From positions 3,886 through 67,885 of the forward strand of contig JAVBNU010000010.1 in assembly GCA_031551265.1 (NCBI GenBank): a stretch of 64,000 nt of DNA, written 5' to 3'. Under the pieces are notes generated by a model. The model made no database searches, was not told the DNA's origin, and saw only the letters and a program-made list of their open reading frames with translations. This stretch comes from JAVBNU01 sp031551265. GTDB lineage: Bacteria > Cyanobacteriota > Vampirovibrionia > Gastranaerophilales > Gastranaerophilaceae. Below are positions 42,257 to 50,643 of this stretch, piece by piece; the first letter of the stretch is position 1, and every line of letters starts with the position of its first letter. The position numbers and the translations under genes are program-made.

Positions 42257-42937
42257 ATGGAGATAATAGATTTACTAAAAAATCAGGTTATAATTTCGGT
42301 TCAAGCTGCTTCGGGGGAGCCTCTCAATCGCGAAGAATGCATGAATGCAATGATGCAATCTGTGGTGAACGGCGGCGCACAAGCGCTGCGTCTTGCGGGT
42401 GAGCGTGATGTAAGAAACGCGAAAAAGATGTTTGATTTACCTGTAATCGGCATAACCAAGCCGAATATCCTGCCTGATAATTGGCAAGAAGTTGTCTATA
42501 TTACTCCGACTGTTGAAGATGTAAAAAAACTCGCTTATGCAGGTGCAGATATTATTGCGTTTGATGCAACATTGCGTAATCGCGAGCACGATAGTCTGCC
42601 TGACATAATCAAAGCCGTTAAATCTTCAGGTAAACTTGCTATGGCTGATACTGCGACCTACGCTGAAGGACTTAACGCGGCTGAATTAGGAGTTGATGTA
42701 ATTTCAACGACCCTGTCGGGCTACACAAAAGAAACTTTCTCAGATAACGAGGATCCTGATTTCGGTTTGTTGCAAAAATTAACTAAAACACTCGATATTC
42801 CGGTAATTTTAGAAGGTAGAATTTGGAAAGTCTGGCAAGTTAAACACGCGTTTGAGCTTGGCGCACATGCTGTAGTCATTGGTTCTGCAATTACGCGCCC
42901 GCAACTCATTACAAAAAGATTTATGAATTGGAGATAA
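42257..42937 (+). CDS. nanE: N-acetylmannosamine-6-phosphate 2-epimerase
   Basis: A 226-residue TIM-barrel enzyme that converts ManNAc-6-P to GlcNAc-6-P in sialic-acid use. Family blocks are NQVIISVQAASGEPLN, GAQALRLAGERDVRNAKKM, IGITKPN, GADIIAFDATLR, MADTATYAEG and VVIGSAITRP. The ROK kinase gene follows 2 bases later, giving the NanE-NanK pair. No sialic acid lyase (nanA) or transporter is visible, so the upstream steps may be encoded elsewhere. Confidence 0.94.
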   Translation: MEIIDLLKNQVIISVQAASGEPLNREECMNAMMQSVVNGGAQALRLAGERDVRNAKKMFDLPVIGITKPNILPDNWQEVVYITPTVEDVKKLAYAGADIIAFDATLRNREHDSLPDIIKAVKSSGKLAMADTATYAEGLNAAELGVDVISTTLSGYTKETFSDNEDPDFGLLQKLTKTLDIPVILEGRIWKVWQVKHAFELGAHAVVIGSAITRPQLITKRFMNWR

Positions 42938-42938
42938 T

Positions 42939-43859
42939 ATGAGAAAAGTATTAGTTTTCGACGTAGGTGGTACAAAACTCAGCCATTGCATTATAAACAG
43001 CGATGGAGAAATAGTTTCGGATGTTACAAAAGTGCCAACTCCCAATAAATCAGTCGAAATCTACCAATACTTAAAAGAAATTATAACCAAACACGAAAGT
43101 ACAGTTGATTTGATTTCGATAGCGACTGCCGGCTGTGTAAACAATGAAAATACAAGAGTCTCAGGCTCAACTCCAAATCTTCCTGCCGGTTATCCTGATT
43201 TAGATTTTTGCGCGTTGTCTGCAAAGCCTGTTTTTGTCGAAAATGACGCTAACGCTGCAGCTTGGGCTGAATTCCGTGTCGGTACAGCAAAAGACTATAA
43301 ACACTCAATCACTCTGACACTTGGCACGGGTGTTGGCGGCGGTATAATCTGTGATGGCAGACTTCTTAAAGGCTCTCAAGGACTTGCGGGAGAGGTTGGT
43401 AGTATAAAAATTTCTTATGACAACAAAAGACAGTGTACCTGCCTGAATTATGACTGCTGGGAAAGCTACGCGTCAGGCACTGGGCTAAAAATCACGGCAG
43501 AAGAAATCGCTGATTCAGATGAGAGTTTCAAAAAAAGTATTTATTCAAGCAAAAAGCCTGAAGATGTAACAACCTACGACATAGTTGAGGGTGTGAAAGC
43601 AAACGACGAGTATTCAAAAAAAGTTTTTGACCTTTGGCATTACCATATTTTTTGCGGCATGGTAAGTTTGGTCAATATTTTTAACCCCGAGTGCATAATT
43701 TTATCAGGCGGTCTGGGCAATTCAGCCGATTGTGAAAAACTTGAAAAAATGGTGAATAACGGCTCTGTAGTCTCCGATGTCAAAGTCGTGCACTCCACAA
43801 TGAAGAACTACACCGGCATGATTGGCTGCGCGCTCCTAGCGCTCGAAAAACGGGGTTAG
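42939..43859 (+). CDS. ROK-family sugar kinase (probable N-acetylmannosamine kinase)
   Basis: A 306-residue ROK kinase. The phosphate-binding start is LVFDVGGTKLSHCI; the catalytic region ENDANAAAWAE has the base Asp; TLGTGVGGGIICDGRLLKGS follows. The ROK zinc site is C-T-C-x4-C (QCTCLNYDCWESYASG). Adjacent to nanE with a 2-base gap, it most likely phosphorylates ManNAc (NanK role). Glucokinase activity is the alternative, since ROK specificity cannot be read with certainty. Confidence 0.88.
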   Translation: MRKVLVFDVGGTKLSHCIINSDGEIVSDVTKVPTPNKSVEIYQYLKEIITKHESTVDLISIATAGCVNNENTRVSGSTPNLPAGYPDLDFCALSAKPVFVENDANAAAWAEFRVGTAKDYKHSITLTLGTGVGGGIICDGRLLKGSQGLAGEVGSIKISYDNKRQCTCLNYDCWESYASGTGLKITAEEIADSDESFKKSIYSSKKPEDVTTYDIVEGVKANDEYSKKVFDLWHYHIFCGMVSLVNIFNPECIILSGGLGNSADCEKLEKMVNNGSVVSDVKVVHSTMKNYTGMIGCALLALEKRG

Positions 43860-43862
43860 CAG

Positions 43863-43883
43863 GTAGGGTGCGTCATATGCACC
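43863..43883. repeat. REP-like palindrome
   Basis: GTAGGGTGCGTCATATGCACC, 3 bases after the ROK kinase stop. Same family as the palindromes around the transposase at 60.9 kb. Confidence 0.78.
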
Positions 43884-44006
43884 AATATTGTAATGTTGTG
43901 GTGAAAATCTCAATCTATCTTTATGTGGGACTTTGCTTAATCCCACTTGTGATATTCCCACCATATGTTATAATAAAAATATAACATTCAAAAGGGAAAA
44001 CAGTAA

Positions 44007-44267
44007 ATGTCAGCTTGTGAAAAAAATTTAAAACTTGATACAAAAAGACGAATAACTCTGGGCAAAATTGCTCCAAAGGAAGTTAGCTCTTACGATGTGG
44101 AGATGCAGGAAAATGGTGTTATTGTTCTTTATCCAAAAGTTGAAATCCCGGCAGAAGAACTCTGGTTGTTCAAAAATAAAGCAGCTTTAAATTCTGTCAA
44201 AAAAGGGATTGAACAATCTGCAACGGGTGAAACCTCTAAACTGAGTGATGATTTTTGGAATGACTAG
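44007..44267 (+). CDS. AbrB-like antitoxin of a RelE-type pair
   Basis: An 86-residue protein. The N-terminus LDTKRRITLGKIAPKEVSSY and DVEMQENGVIVLYPKVEIPA is an AbrB/SpoVT-like swapped hairpin. The C-terminal half is a helix and a disordered acidic end (LFKNKAALNSVKKGIEQSAT), as in antitoxins that wrap the toxin. The toxin gene follows after 9 bases. Antitoxin-first order is the rule for such pairs. Confidence 0.8.
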   Translation: MSACEKNLKLDTKRRITLGKIAPKEVSSYDVEMQENGVIVLYPKVEIPAEELWLFKNKAALNSVKKGIEQSATGETSKLSDDFWND

Positions 44268-44276
44268 AGGAGTAAA

Positions 44277-44567
44277 ATGCACAACCTGATTTATACTCCT
44301 GAAGCTGTATCTAACCTTGAAAAACTAAAAAAACAAGGACAAAAAGATAAGCTTAAAAAGATTAAATTAACTCTGGACAAACTTCAGGAAAATCCTAGGC
44401 ATCCGGGCTTGCATACACATAAATATAAATCTTTCACAGGACATAAAGGTGAGGAAATTTTGCAGTCTTATGTTGAAAACAAAACTCCGGGCGCTTTTCG
44501 CGTGTTTTGGCATTATGGTCCTGATAAAGAAGTAATAACAATTTTGGCAGTAACACCACATCCATAG
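44277..44567 (+). CDS. RelE/ParE-superfamily toxin
   Basis: A 96-residue protein of the RelE/ParE fold: YTPEAVSNLEKLKKQGQKDK (two-helix hairpin), then the beta-sheet GEEILQSYVENKTPGAFRVF and WHYGPDKEVITILAVTPHP. The 'FRVFWHYGPD' strand and the terminal His-Pro-rich strand are typical. Most such proteins cut mRNA on the ribosome; ParE members act on gyrase. Paired with the upstream antitoxin. Two REP palindromes begin 8 bases after the stop. Confidence 0.82.
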   Translation: MHNLIYTPEAVSNLEKLKKQGQKDKLKKIKLTLDKLQENPRHPGLHTHKYKSFTGHKGEEILQSYVENKTPGAFRVFWHYGPDKEVITILAVTPHP

Positions 44568-44574
44568 TGATATT

Positions 44575-44683
44575 GTAGGGTGCTTCTTTCGCTGGCAAAA
44601 TACTAGTATTTTGCACAACTCACCAAGTCATTGCCTCTAATGCTCACTGCGTTCGCAAAGAGTCAAGGGCGTCCCACACACCG
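44575..44683. repeat. Long REP-type element, copy of 61430-61537
   Basis: GTAGGGTGCTTCTTTCGCTG at the left and GGGCGTCCCACACACCGAC at the right. Inside are CAAAATACTAGTATTTTG, a perfect palindrome, then CACAACTCACCAAGTCATTG and a decayed GCTCACTGCGTTCGCAAAG hairpin. The reverse complement of 61430-61537 matches nearly throughout. A shorter REP-like unit, GGGTGCGTGTAACGTACCCTGC, lies next to it at about 44693-44714. Confidence 0.8.
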
Positions 44684-44726
44684 ACATCATGAGGGTGCGT
44701 GTAACGTACCCTGCCTGCTACACGAG

Positions 44727-45068
44727 TTATATTTTAAAATTTTGCAACATAGCAAACACAACGTTATATAGGCCTTGGATAGTTTTCTTATCCTGTGTTT
44801 TTAGCAGAGCAATGAAACTATTAATAGTTTCATCAAGACTAGCACAGTTTGCTATTTCTGAGCCATACATTAATTGAGAAGGATGGATATTAAAAGCCTT
44901 AGATATTTTTAGATAGCTGTCTATTGATGGAAAAGCTTTAGATTTTTCAAATTTAGAAATACTTTGATGGCTTATCCCGACTTGCTCAGCCATATATTCA
45001 AGAGTCCAGCCTTTTGCTGTACGCAATTTTTTTATATTGCTTGCTACTGTTTTCTTTAGATCGTCCAT
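44727..45068 (-). CDS. XRE-family transcriptional regulator
   Basis: A 113-residue protein: N-terminal HTH (residues 8-64) with IKKLRTAKGWTLEYMAEQVG and ISHQSISKFEKSKAFPSIDS, and a helical C-terminal domain (LDETINSFIALLKTQDKKTI). It resembles the regulator at 28150 in plan. A perfect short palindrome directly upstream of its start (45069-45084) suggests that it represses itself. There is no partner gene. Confidence 0.87.
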   Translation of the reverse strand: MDDLKKTVASNIKKLRTAKGWTLEYMAEQVGISHQSISKFEKSKAFPSIDSYLKISKAFNIHPSQLMYGSEIANCASLDETINSFIALLKTQDKKTIQGLYNVVFAMLQNFKI

Positions 45069-45084
45069 ACACTAACAATAGTGT
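45069..45084 (-). promoter_or_regulatory. Probable autoregulatory operator
   Basis: On the minus strand ACACTATTGTTAGTGT is an inverted repeat with arms ACACTA/TAGTGT that abuts the ATG of the XRE gene and covers its ribosome site. A second imperfect palindrome, AATTAAATTCATGATTTAAT, is at about 45147-45166. Confidence 0.5.
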
Positions 45085-45196
45085 TTTTCTTAATTCTTTA
45101 CCATATACGAATGTATATATTTTGCGCTTATAAGTTGCAAAATAATTAAATTCATGATTTAATTAAGTACCTGATGTACAAAATGAAAAAGATAAT

Positions 45197-45355
45197 ATGC
45201 CAAACGAAAACATAGTGAAATCACTAGAAATTTGTAAAAGTGATATAAAAGAACTTCTTGAATGCAAATTACAGATGGAAGAAATCATCCGAGGACGTTT
45301 ATATAATTTACTATTAATTGTCGACTATATTTTAGAGGAAACCAAAAATAGCTAA
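45197..45355 (+). CDS. Small helical protein
   Basis: A 52-residue protein, MPNENIVKSLEICKSDIKEL, then LECKLQMEEIIRGRLYNLLL and IVDYILEETKNS. Amphipathic and acidic, like the small proteins at 28531 and 34179, with no sequence identity that I can assert. It lies divergently from the XRE gene and shares its regulatory spacer. The ribosome site is weak. A terminator follows at 45383-45405. Confidence 0.5.
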   Translation: MPNENIVKSLEICKSDIKELLECKLQMEEIIRGRLYNLLLIVDYILEETKNS

Positions 45356-45382
45356 CCCGTCTAAAATCTAATAACAAAAAGT

Positions 45383-45405
45383 AAAGCGGGCTAATTGCCC
45401 GCTTT
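45383..45405. terminator. Intrinsic terminator
   Basis: AAAGCGGGC, a 5-base loop and GCCCGCTTT, between the small plus-strand gene and the 3' end of rpoD. Confidence 0.75.
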
Positions 45406-45416
45406 ATCTGTATAAA

Positions 45417-46487
45417 TTATAGTTCAATATATTCTTTTAGCTTTTTGCTTCTGTTTGGATGTCTCAGTTTTCTTAGTGCTTTCGCTTCGATTTGCCTGAT
45501 GCGTTCACGAGTTACGCCGAACAATTGACCGACTTCTTCAAGAGTTCTTTGGCGGCCGTCGTCCATACCGAATCTCAAACGTAATACATCGCGCTCACGA
45601 GGTGAAAGACCGCTCAGAACTTCTGCTAAGTCTTCTCTCAAAAGTTCGTGTGCAACAGTTTTAACCGGTGCATCAGCGTCTTTATCTTCGATGAAGTCGC
45701 CTAAACGTGAGTCTTCTTCTTTACCTATAGGTGTTTCTAAAGAAAGCGGCTCTTGTGCGATTTTTACGATTTCTCTGAGTTTTGGAATGGAAATTCCCAT
45801 CTCTGCTGATAACTCGTCTTCAGTTGGTTTTCTCGATAATTCCTGCGCTAGTTTACGTGTTACTTTTTTCAATTTATTGATAGTCTCAACCATGTGAACA
45901 GGGATTCTGATAGTTCTTGCTTGGTCAGCAATAGCGCGTGTAATCGCTTGTCTAATCCACCATGTTGCATAAGTTGAGAATTTATAACCTCTTTCGTGGT
46001 CAAATTTTTCAGCGGCGCGGATTAAGCCTAAATTGCCTTCTTGGATAAGGTCTAAGAAGAGCATGCCGCGTCCTACGTATTTTTTTGCGATACTGACAAC
46101 AAGTCTTAAATTAGCTTGTACCAGTTTGCGCTTTGCGACTGCGCCTGTGTTTCCGCCTGTTAAGATTTTGCGTGCAAGATCAATTTCTTCGTCTGCCGTT
46201 AATAATTTGATGCGGCCGATTTCTCTTAAATACATTCTGACGGGGTCATCTAAGCCAACGCTGCGTGGCAGGAACATTTCTGTTGTTTCTGTGCCTTCGG
46301 CTTCTATTGAATCATCGTCAACATCAGGCTCATCAGAACCACCTATAATATCACCTATATCAGGAATATCGCTGGGAGTTATTGTTTCCGCATCGGAAAA
46401 TATATCTGCAACATCATCGTCACCGCTCATTTCTACGTTATCAATAATGCTTATTATCGAATCATCGGACATTCTTTTTCTGCTCAT
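45417..46487 (-). CDS. rpoD: Primary sigma factor RpoD/SigA
   Basis: A 356-residue housekeeping sigma factor. An acidic N-terminal region (1-70) replaces a full region 1.1. Region 1.2 reads [20 protein letters not shown], region 2 [20 protein letters not shown] then [20 protein letters not shown], and region 4 LREVLS-type with [20 protein letters not shown] at the end. Region 3 has [12 protein letters not shown]. It is the last gene of dgt-dnaG-rpoD; its ATG overlaps the dnaG stop (TAATG). Confidence 0.97.
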   Translation of the reverse strand: MSRKRMSDDSIISIIDNVEMSGDDDVADIFSDAETITPSDIPDIGDIIGGSDEPDVDDDSIEAEGTETTEMFLPRSVGLDDPVRMYLREIGRIKLLTADEEIDLARKILTGGNTGAVAKRKLVQANLRLVVSIAKKYVGRGMLFLDLIQEGNLGLIRAAEKFDHERGYKFSTYATWWIRQAITRAIADQARTIRIPVHMVETINKLKKVTRKLAQELSRKPTEDELSAEMGISIPKLREIVKIAQEPLSLETPIGKEEDSRLGDFIEDKDADAPVKTVAHELLREDLAEVLSGLSPRERDVLRLRFGMDDGRQRTLEEVGQLFGVTRERIRQIEAKALRKLRHPNRSKKLKEYIEL

Positions 46488-48382
46488 TAATTATCTCCAG
46501 TTTTTGTCTTATTCATTAGTTGTTCACGTAACTGTAACTGAAACATACGAGCTTTTTCGTCATCATCATTCGCATTTTTACAATTAGTATTAAGCTCGCT
46601 ATGTATTGCATGTATCTTACAGTCCTTTATTGTTTTGATATTTTCACAAATAACTTCATCATAGGCCTTAGCGGATAAGTTTTTGAAACTTTCCGATAAA
46701 TCGTTCAACTCGGTTATTATATCTTTAATTTCTTCATTTTCTGCAAATGTAGTGTATAGGCTTTGTAATAATTCCTTTACATTATTTACCTGAAAAAATA
46801 TTTTGTCAATTGTAGAGTTTACAATTATTAATTTATCGTTTGAGAATTCAATTTCTTTCAATTTTTCGACTAAATTTGAATAATTGATTTCACCTACATA
46901 TAACATAAAAAGGCTCAATAAATTTTTTTCCGCTTTTTCGCTCAAATTTGAGGATTTCTTTACAATCTTCTCGGAAAGCCTTGCAGGACGGACAATTGTA
47001 TTTGTTACAATTTTTCCTAATTCTTTTTGCAAAATATCAGAATCAATGTCTAAAAGCGATGAAATCTTCATAATCTGAGTATTTCGCGTGATTGCGTTCT
47101 TTATTTCTGCCAAATACGGCATGACATTTTTGATAAGTTTGTTTTTATCAATGTCAGTCATGCTTGGCGTGCGCTCTTTTAGGATTTCATCAATCTGAAA
47201 ATCAATCAAAAGAGGTGCTTGTTTCAAGTATTCACGGTATGTTTCGGCGCCGTTTTGCTGTATAAACTCGTCAGGGTCTTTGCCTTCGGGTGGTACAACG
47301 ACTCGGATTTCGCATGAATACTTGTCATCAGTTGTGATTGAGCCGCCGATTTCGTCGAATTGCCTGATTTCGCCAAGGCCGCCAAGTTCTTCTTTAATAA
47401 CGTTAGCGCCGCGCTCGGCTGCGTTTCTGCCGGCTAAGTCGCTGTCGAAAGCAAGGTATATTCTGCGTGACTGGCTGTAGCGCGAAATTAGTTTTATGTG
47501 ACTGGCTGTGAGTGAAGTACCGCAAGCCGCTACGCAGTTCTTGATACCGTGTGCCTGTGCTGAAATCACGTCAAAGTAGCCTTCCATGATGATTGTGCTG
47601 TCTTCTTCTTTAATCGCGTCTTTCGCGTGGTAAATTCCGTATAATATATTACTTTTATTGTAAACAGGCGTATCGGGCGAGTTTAAATATTTCGGGTTTT
47701 GTCCTTCATCAAGCGCGCGTGCGCCGAACGCTACTACTTTTCCATTTTCATCAATTATCGGGATAATAATGCGATGTCTAAATCGGTCTACATATCCCTC
47801 TTGTCGCTCTCGTTTAATGATTAATCCGGCTTTTTCGAGGATTTCTTCCTCAGCTTCTTTTTTCAAGGCTTTTCGCAGCTCTTCATAGTCGTTAGGAGCG
47901 TAGCCGAGCTTGTATTCACGGATTATTTCTTCTGTAATGCCCCGTGCAGTAAGGTATTCCATGGCTTTTTTGCTGCCCGGTGATTTTTGGTCAAGCAGGT
48001 TTTTTGTGAAAAACTCTGACGCCATTTGTGTTGCCATCAGAATCTGCAACTTGAGGGGTTTTGTGTCGTGGAATTTTTCATATGCCGCAGGAAGCTCGAT
48101 GCCAAGGATTTCCGCTTGTTCGCGAATAACTTCAGCGAATGATTGGTTGCGTGTTTTCATTAAAAAGCTTAAAACATCGCCGCCCTCGCCGCAGCCAAAG
48201 CACTTGTAGATGCCCTTTGCCGGATTTACAGAAAAAGAAGGTGTTTTCTCATTGTGAAACGGACAACACCCCCAGTAGTTTTGTCCTTTCTTTTTGAGAA
48301 TTACACTTTGTGAAACAACGTCTGTAATCTCCAGACGGTCTTTCACCTGTGCTGTTACTTCTTCCCACGTAGTTGTTACCAT
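46487..48382 (-). CDS. dnaG: DNA primase DnaG
   Basis: A 631-residue primase. The CHC2 zinc domain reads [15 protein letters not shown] and [12 protein letters not shown]. The catalytic core has [20 protein letters not shown], the Toprim block [17 protein letters not shown] and [13 protein letters not shown]. The C-terminal helicase-interaction region (about 440-600) is divergent, as usual. It overlaps rpoD and dgt by one base on each side; the three genes form one minus-strand transcript. Confidence 0.97.
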   Translation of the reverse strand: MVTTTWEEVTAQVKDRLEITDVVSQSVILKKKGQNYWGCCPFHNEKTPSFSVNPAKGIYKCFGCGEGGDVLSFLMKTRNQSFAEVIREQAEILGIELPAAYEKFHDTKPLKLQILMATQMASEFFTKNLLDQKSPGSKKAMEYLTARGITEEIIREYKLGYAPNDYEELRKALKKEAEEEILEKAGLIIKRERQEGYVDRFRHRIIIPIIDENGKVVAFGARALDEGQNPKYLNSPDTPVYNKSNILYGIYHAKDAIKEEDSTIIMEGYFDVISAQAHGIKNCVAACGTSLTASHIKLISRYSQSRRIYLAFDSDLAGRNAAERGANVIKEELGGLGEIRQFDEIGGSITTDDKYSCEIRVVVPPEGKDPDEFIQQNGAETYREYLKQAPLLIDFQIDEILKERTPSMTDIDKNKLIKNVMPYLAEIKNAITRNTQIMKISSLLDIDSDILQKELGKIVTNTIVRPARLSEKIVKKSSNLSEKAEKNLLSLFMLYVGEINYSNLVEKLKEIEFSNDKLIIVNSTIDKIFFQVNNVKELLQSLYTTFAENEEIKDIITELNDLSESFKNLSAKAYDEVICENIKTIKDCKIHAIHSELNTNCKNANDDDEKARMFQLQLREQLMNKTKTGDN

Positions 48383-49422
48383 TATATTAAACCGTTCACT
48401 TCCGCTAGTTTATACAGATAATCGTCATTGTTTTCTTTTTGGATAAATTTTGGCATAAAATACTCATCGTATTTTTGTACGGCATATCGGTCAGACATGC
48501 CCGAAAGATAGTCGCAAACGCAGCGTTGAGTTTTGATTTCGTCAAAAGCGCGTGATAATTTTTCGATTTTCCCCATGTAATAGTTGAACAATTCTTTCAC
48601 TACTCTCTTAGCTATCTGTTCCTGATGTTTTGCCGCTGAATTAAAGTATACATTTTCAAACATCCATGCCCGCATTTTATTGAAGTAATAAAAACCTTCT
48701 TCCGACAGTGTAACTGTGTTTTTAGCTAAACTGGTCTCAATAATATTATAAATCATTTTATCCATTCGAGTTACTTTGTCGCTTGAAAGGTAGTTTTTAC
48801 AGTCCTCAGGCAAATCATCCCATGTAATAATTCCCGCTCTGACTGCGTCATCAATGTCGTGATTTATGTAGGCAATTTTGTCTGCAAATCTGACTATCCG
48901 CCCCTCAAGGGTCTGGGGCATTACATCTCCATTATGGTGGAGTATGCCGTCGATTACTTCCTCTGTTAAGTTGAGTTTCTCCAAATGTTTGACTATTCGT
49001 ACACTTTGCTCGCCGTGGCTAAAACCTTCCAGCATAAGCTCATCAAGCATAAATTCGCCGGAATGCCCGAAGGGCGTGTGCCCAAGGTCGTGTCCTAATG
49101 CGATGGCTTCGGTCAAATCCTCGTTTAAATTCAACGCTTTCGCAATTATACGTGCAACATGCGCTACTTCAAGCGTATGAGTGAGTCGTGTACGGTAATG
49201 GTCGTCATTTGGAGAGAAAAATACTTGTGTTTTGTGTTTTAATCTTCTAAAAGCTTTGCAGCTTAAAATTCTGTTTCTATCCCACTGGAATTCAGTCTGA
49301 AAATCCGGGATATTCTCAGGTTTTTCACGCCCGCGTGTTTCACAGCTCTTTTGAGCAAACTCGCTTAGATTCGCTTTTTCTTTTTCTTCTAGTAATGATT
49401 TTATACTCTCTGATGTTTTCAT
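48382..49422 (-). CDS. dgt: dGTPase-like HD phosphohydrolase
   Basis: A 346-residue member of the dNTP triphosphohydrolase family. The HD motif lies in TRLTHTLEVAHVARIIAKAL and the second metal site in AIALGHDLGHTPFGHSGEFM. Conserved FQWDRNRILSCKAFRRLKHK marks the family. It breaks dNTPs to nucleosides and triphosphate and so adjusts dNTP pools. Location before dnaG and rpoD is the common Gram-positive-type order. The start overlaps no gene. Confidence 0.92.
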   Translation of the reverse strand: MKTSESIKSLLEEKEKANLSEFAQKSCETRGREKPENIPDFQTEFQWDRNRILSCKAFRRLKHKTQVFFSPNDDHYRTRLTHTLEVAHVARIIAKALNLNEDLTEAIALGHDLGHTPFGHSGEFMLDELMLEGFSHGEQSVRIVKHLEKLNLTEEVIDGILHHNGDVMPQTLEGRIVRFADKIAYINHDIDDAVRAGIITWDDLPEDCKNYLSSDKVTRMDKMIYNIIETSLAKNTVTLSEEGFYYFNKMRAWMFENVYFNSAAKHQEQIAKRVVKELFNYYMGKIEKLSRAFDEIKTQRCVCDYLSGMSDRYAVQKYDEYFMPKFIQKENNDDYLYKLAEVNGLI

Positions 49423-49596
49423 ATTTCCTTAGTGTGCCCAAATCCTTCAAGCATGTGCTTCCCTGACAATGAACATTATAACACCTAAATCAGAAGCTTC
49501 AACTTATCAGGCTAAAACAAGTTCAGTACGTAAGTTAATAGTATTTTCTCGATTTTATATTATAATGATGAAGTAAATTGTTAAAAGGAGCTATAA

Positions 49597-50643
49597 ATGG
49601 AGATTAAAGAGTTATTCACGATAAGAAACGTATTTTTTATAGCACTTTTAATTTTCGTTGTGTATTTTATTATTCAAATAAAAGAAATAGCCTTATTGTT
49701 TTTTGGCGCTTACGTTATAGCGTGTTCGCTGACTCCGCTGGTGGATAAACTCGAAAAAAAGAAGATGAATCGCGGTTTGGCTGCCGGTCTTGTGGTAATA
49801 CTGACTTCCGTTGTTGGTGCGATATTTTTACTCCCGATTTTTATTGTGTCAATTCGTGAGGCTTCAGCGTTTTTTGAGAATATGCCAGATAAAATAGAGT
49901 GGCTGAAACATTTTCTGTCGCATACACAAATTAACGGCGCTACGTTGCTTTCGATGATTAATTTAGAGGAAATGGCTCATTCCTCATCGGCAATAGCCAA
50001 AAATGTTTTAAGCAGTTCTATTAATTTCACAAAATCAGTTGGTGAAGGTGTAGCGATTGGTTTTTCAATTATTATGATTGTGTTTTATCTTTTGCTTGAT
50101 AAAAAGCTGCTGCATAAAGCGTTGTTGAGATTTTTCCCGTCGGAAACCAGAGAAAAAGTTAAAGAAATTCACCATTCTATTGAAGAAAAAGTTGGCGGTT
50201 ATGTTATCGCTCAATCGCTTTCAATGGTAGTTGTTGGGGTTATTACGGCGCTTGGATTATTAATATTTAAAATTAAATACGCAATTGTACTTGGCTTGAT
50301 AGCCGGTATTTTAGATATTATCCCAATTATTGGGCCGATAGTGGCGTTTTCTTTAGGAGCTTTCGTCGCTCTACAAAAAGGGTGGCTGTATATTATCCCT
50401 GTTGCGGTTATCTATGTAGGCGCGCAATGGATTTCTAATCAAATCGTCAGGCCGCTTGTTTTTGGCAAATTTATGGACATGCACCCGCTTTTAATCATAT
50501 TTGCGTTTTTAGTCGCTGCAAAATTCTTGGGCGTGTGGGGCGTTATTTTAGCTCCGGCAATTGCATCATTGTTTACGGTTTTGATTGATGAACTATATTT
50601 AAAAACCGTTAATCAAGGGAGTGTAGAAACCTCAAATGAGTGA
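49597..50643 (+). CDS. AI-2E family transporter (PerM-like)
   Basis: A 348-residue polytopic membrane protein of the AI-2E/PerM family. The N-terminal pair of helices (NVFFIALLIFVVYFIIQIKE; LAAGLVVILTSVVGAIFLLP) and the C-terminal block ILDIIPIIGPIVAFSLGAF with IVRPLVFGKFMDMHPLLII are family hallmarks. Members export small molecules or act as Na+/H+ antiporters; the substrate here is not clear. An AAAAGGAGC site precedes the ATG. It overlaps the following radical SAM gene by 8 bases. Confidence 0.88.
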   Translation: MEIKELFTIRNVFFIALLIFVVYFIIQIKEIALLFFGAYVIACSLTPLVDKLEKKKMNRGLAAGLVVILTSVVGAIFLLPIFIVSIREASAFFENMPDKIEWLKHFLSHTQINGATLLSMINLEEMAHSSSAIAKNVLSSSINFTKSVGEGVAIGFSIIMIVFYLLLDKKLLHKALLRFFPSETREKVKEIHHSIEEKVGGYVIAQSLSMVVVGVITALGLLIFKIKYAIVLGLIAGILDIIPIIGPIVAFSLGAFVALQKGWLYIIPVAVIYVGAQWISNQIVRPLVFGKFMDMHPLLIIFAFLVAAKFLGVWGVILAPAIASLFTVLIDELYLKTVNQGSVETSNE

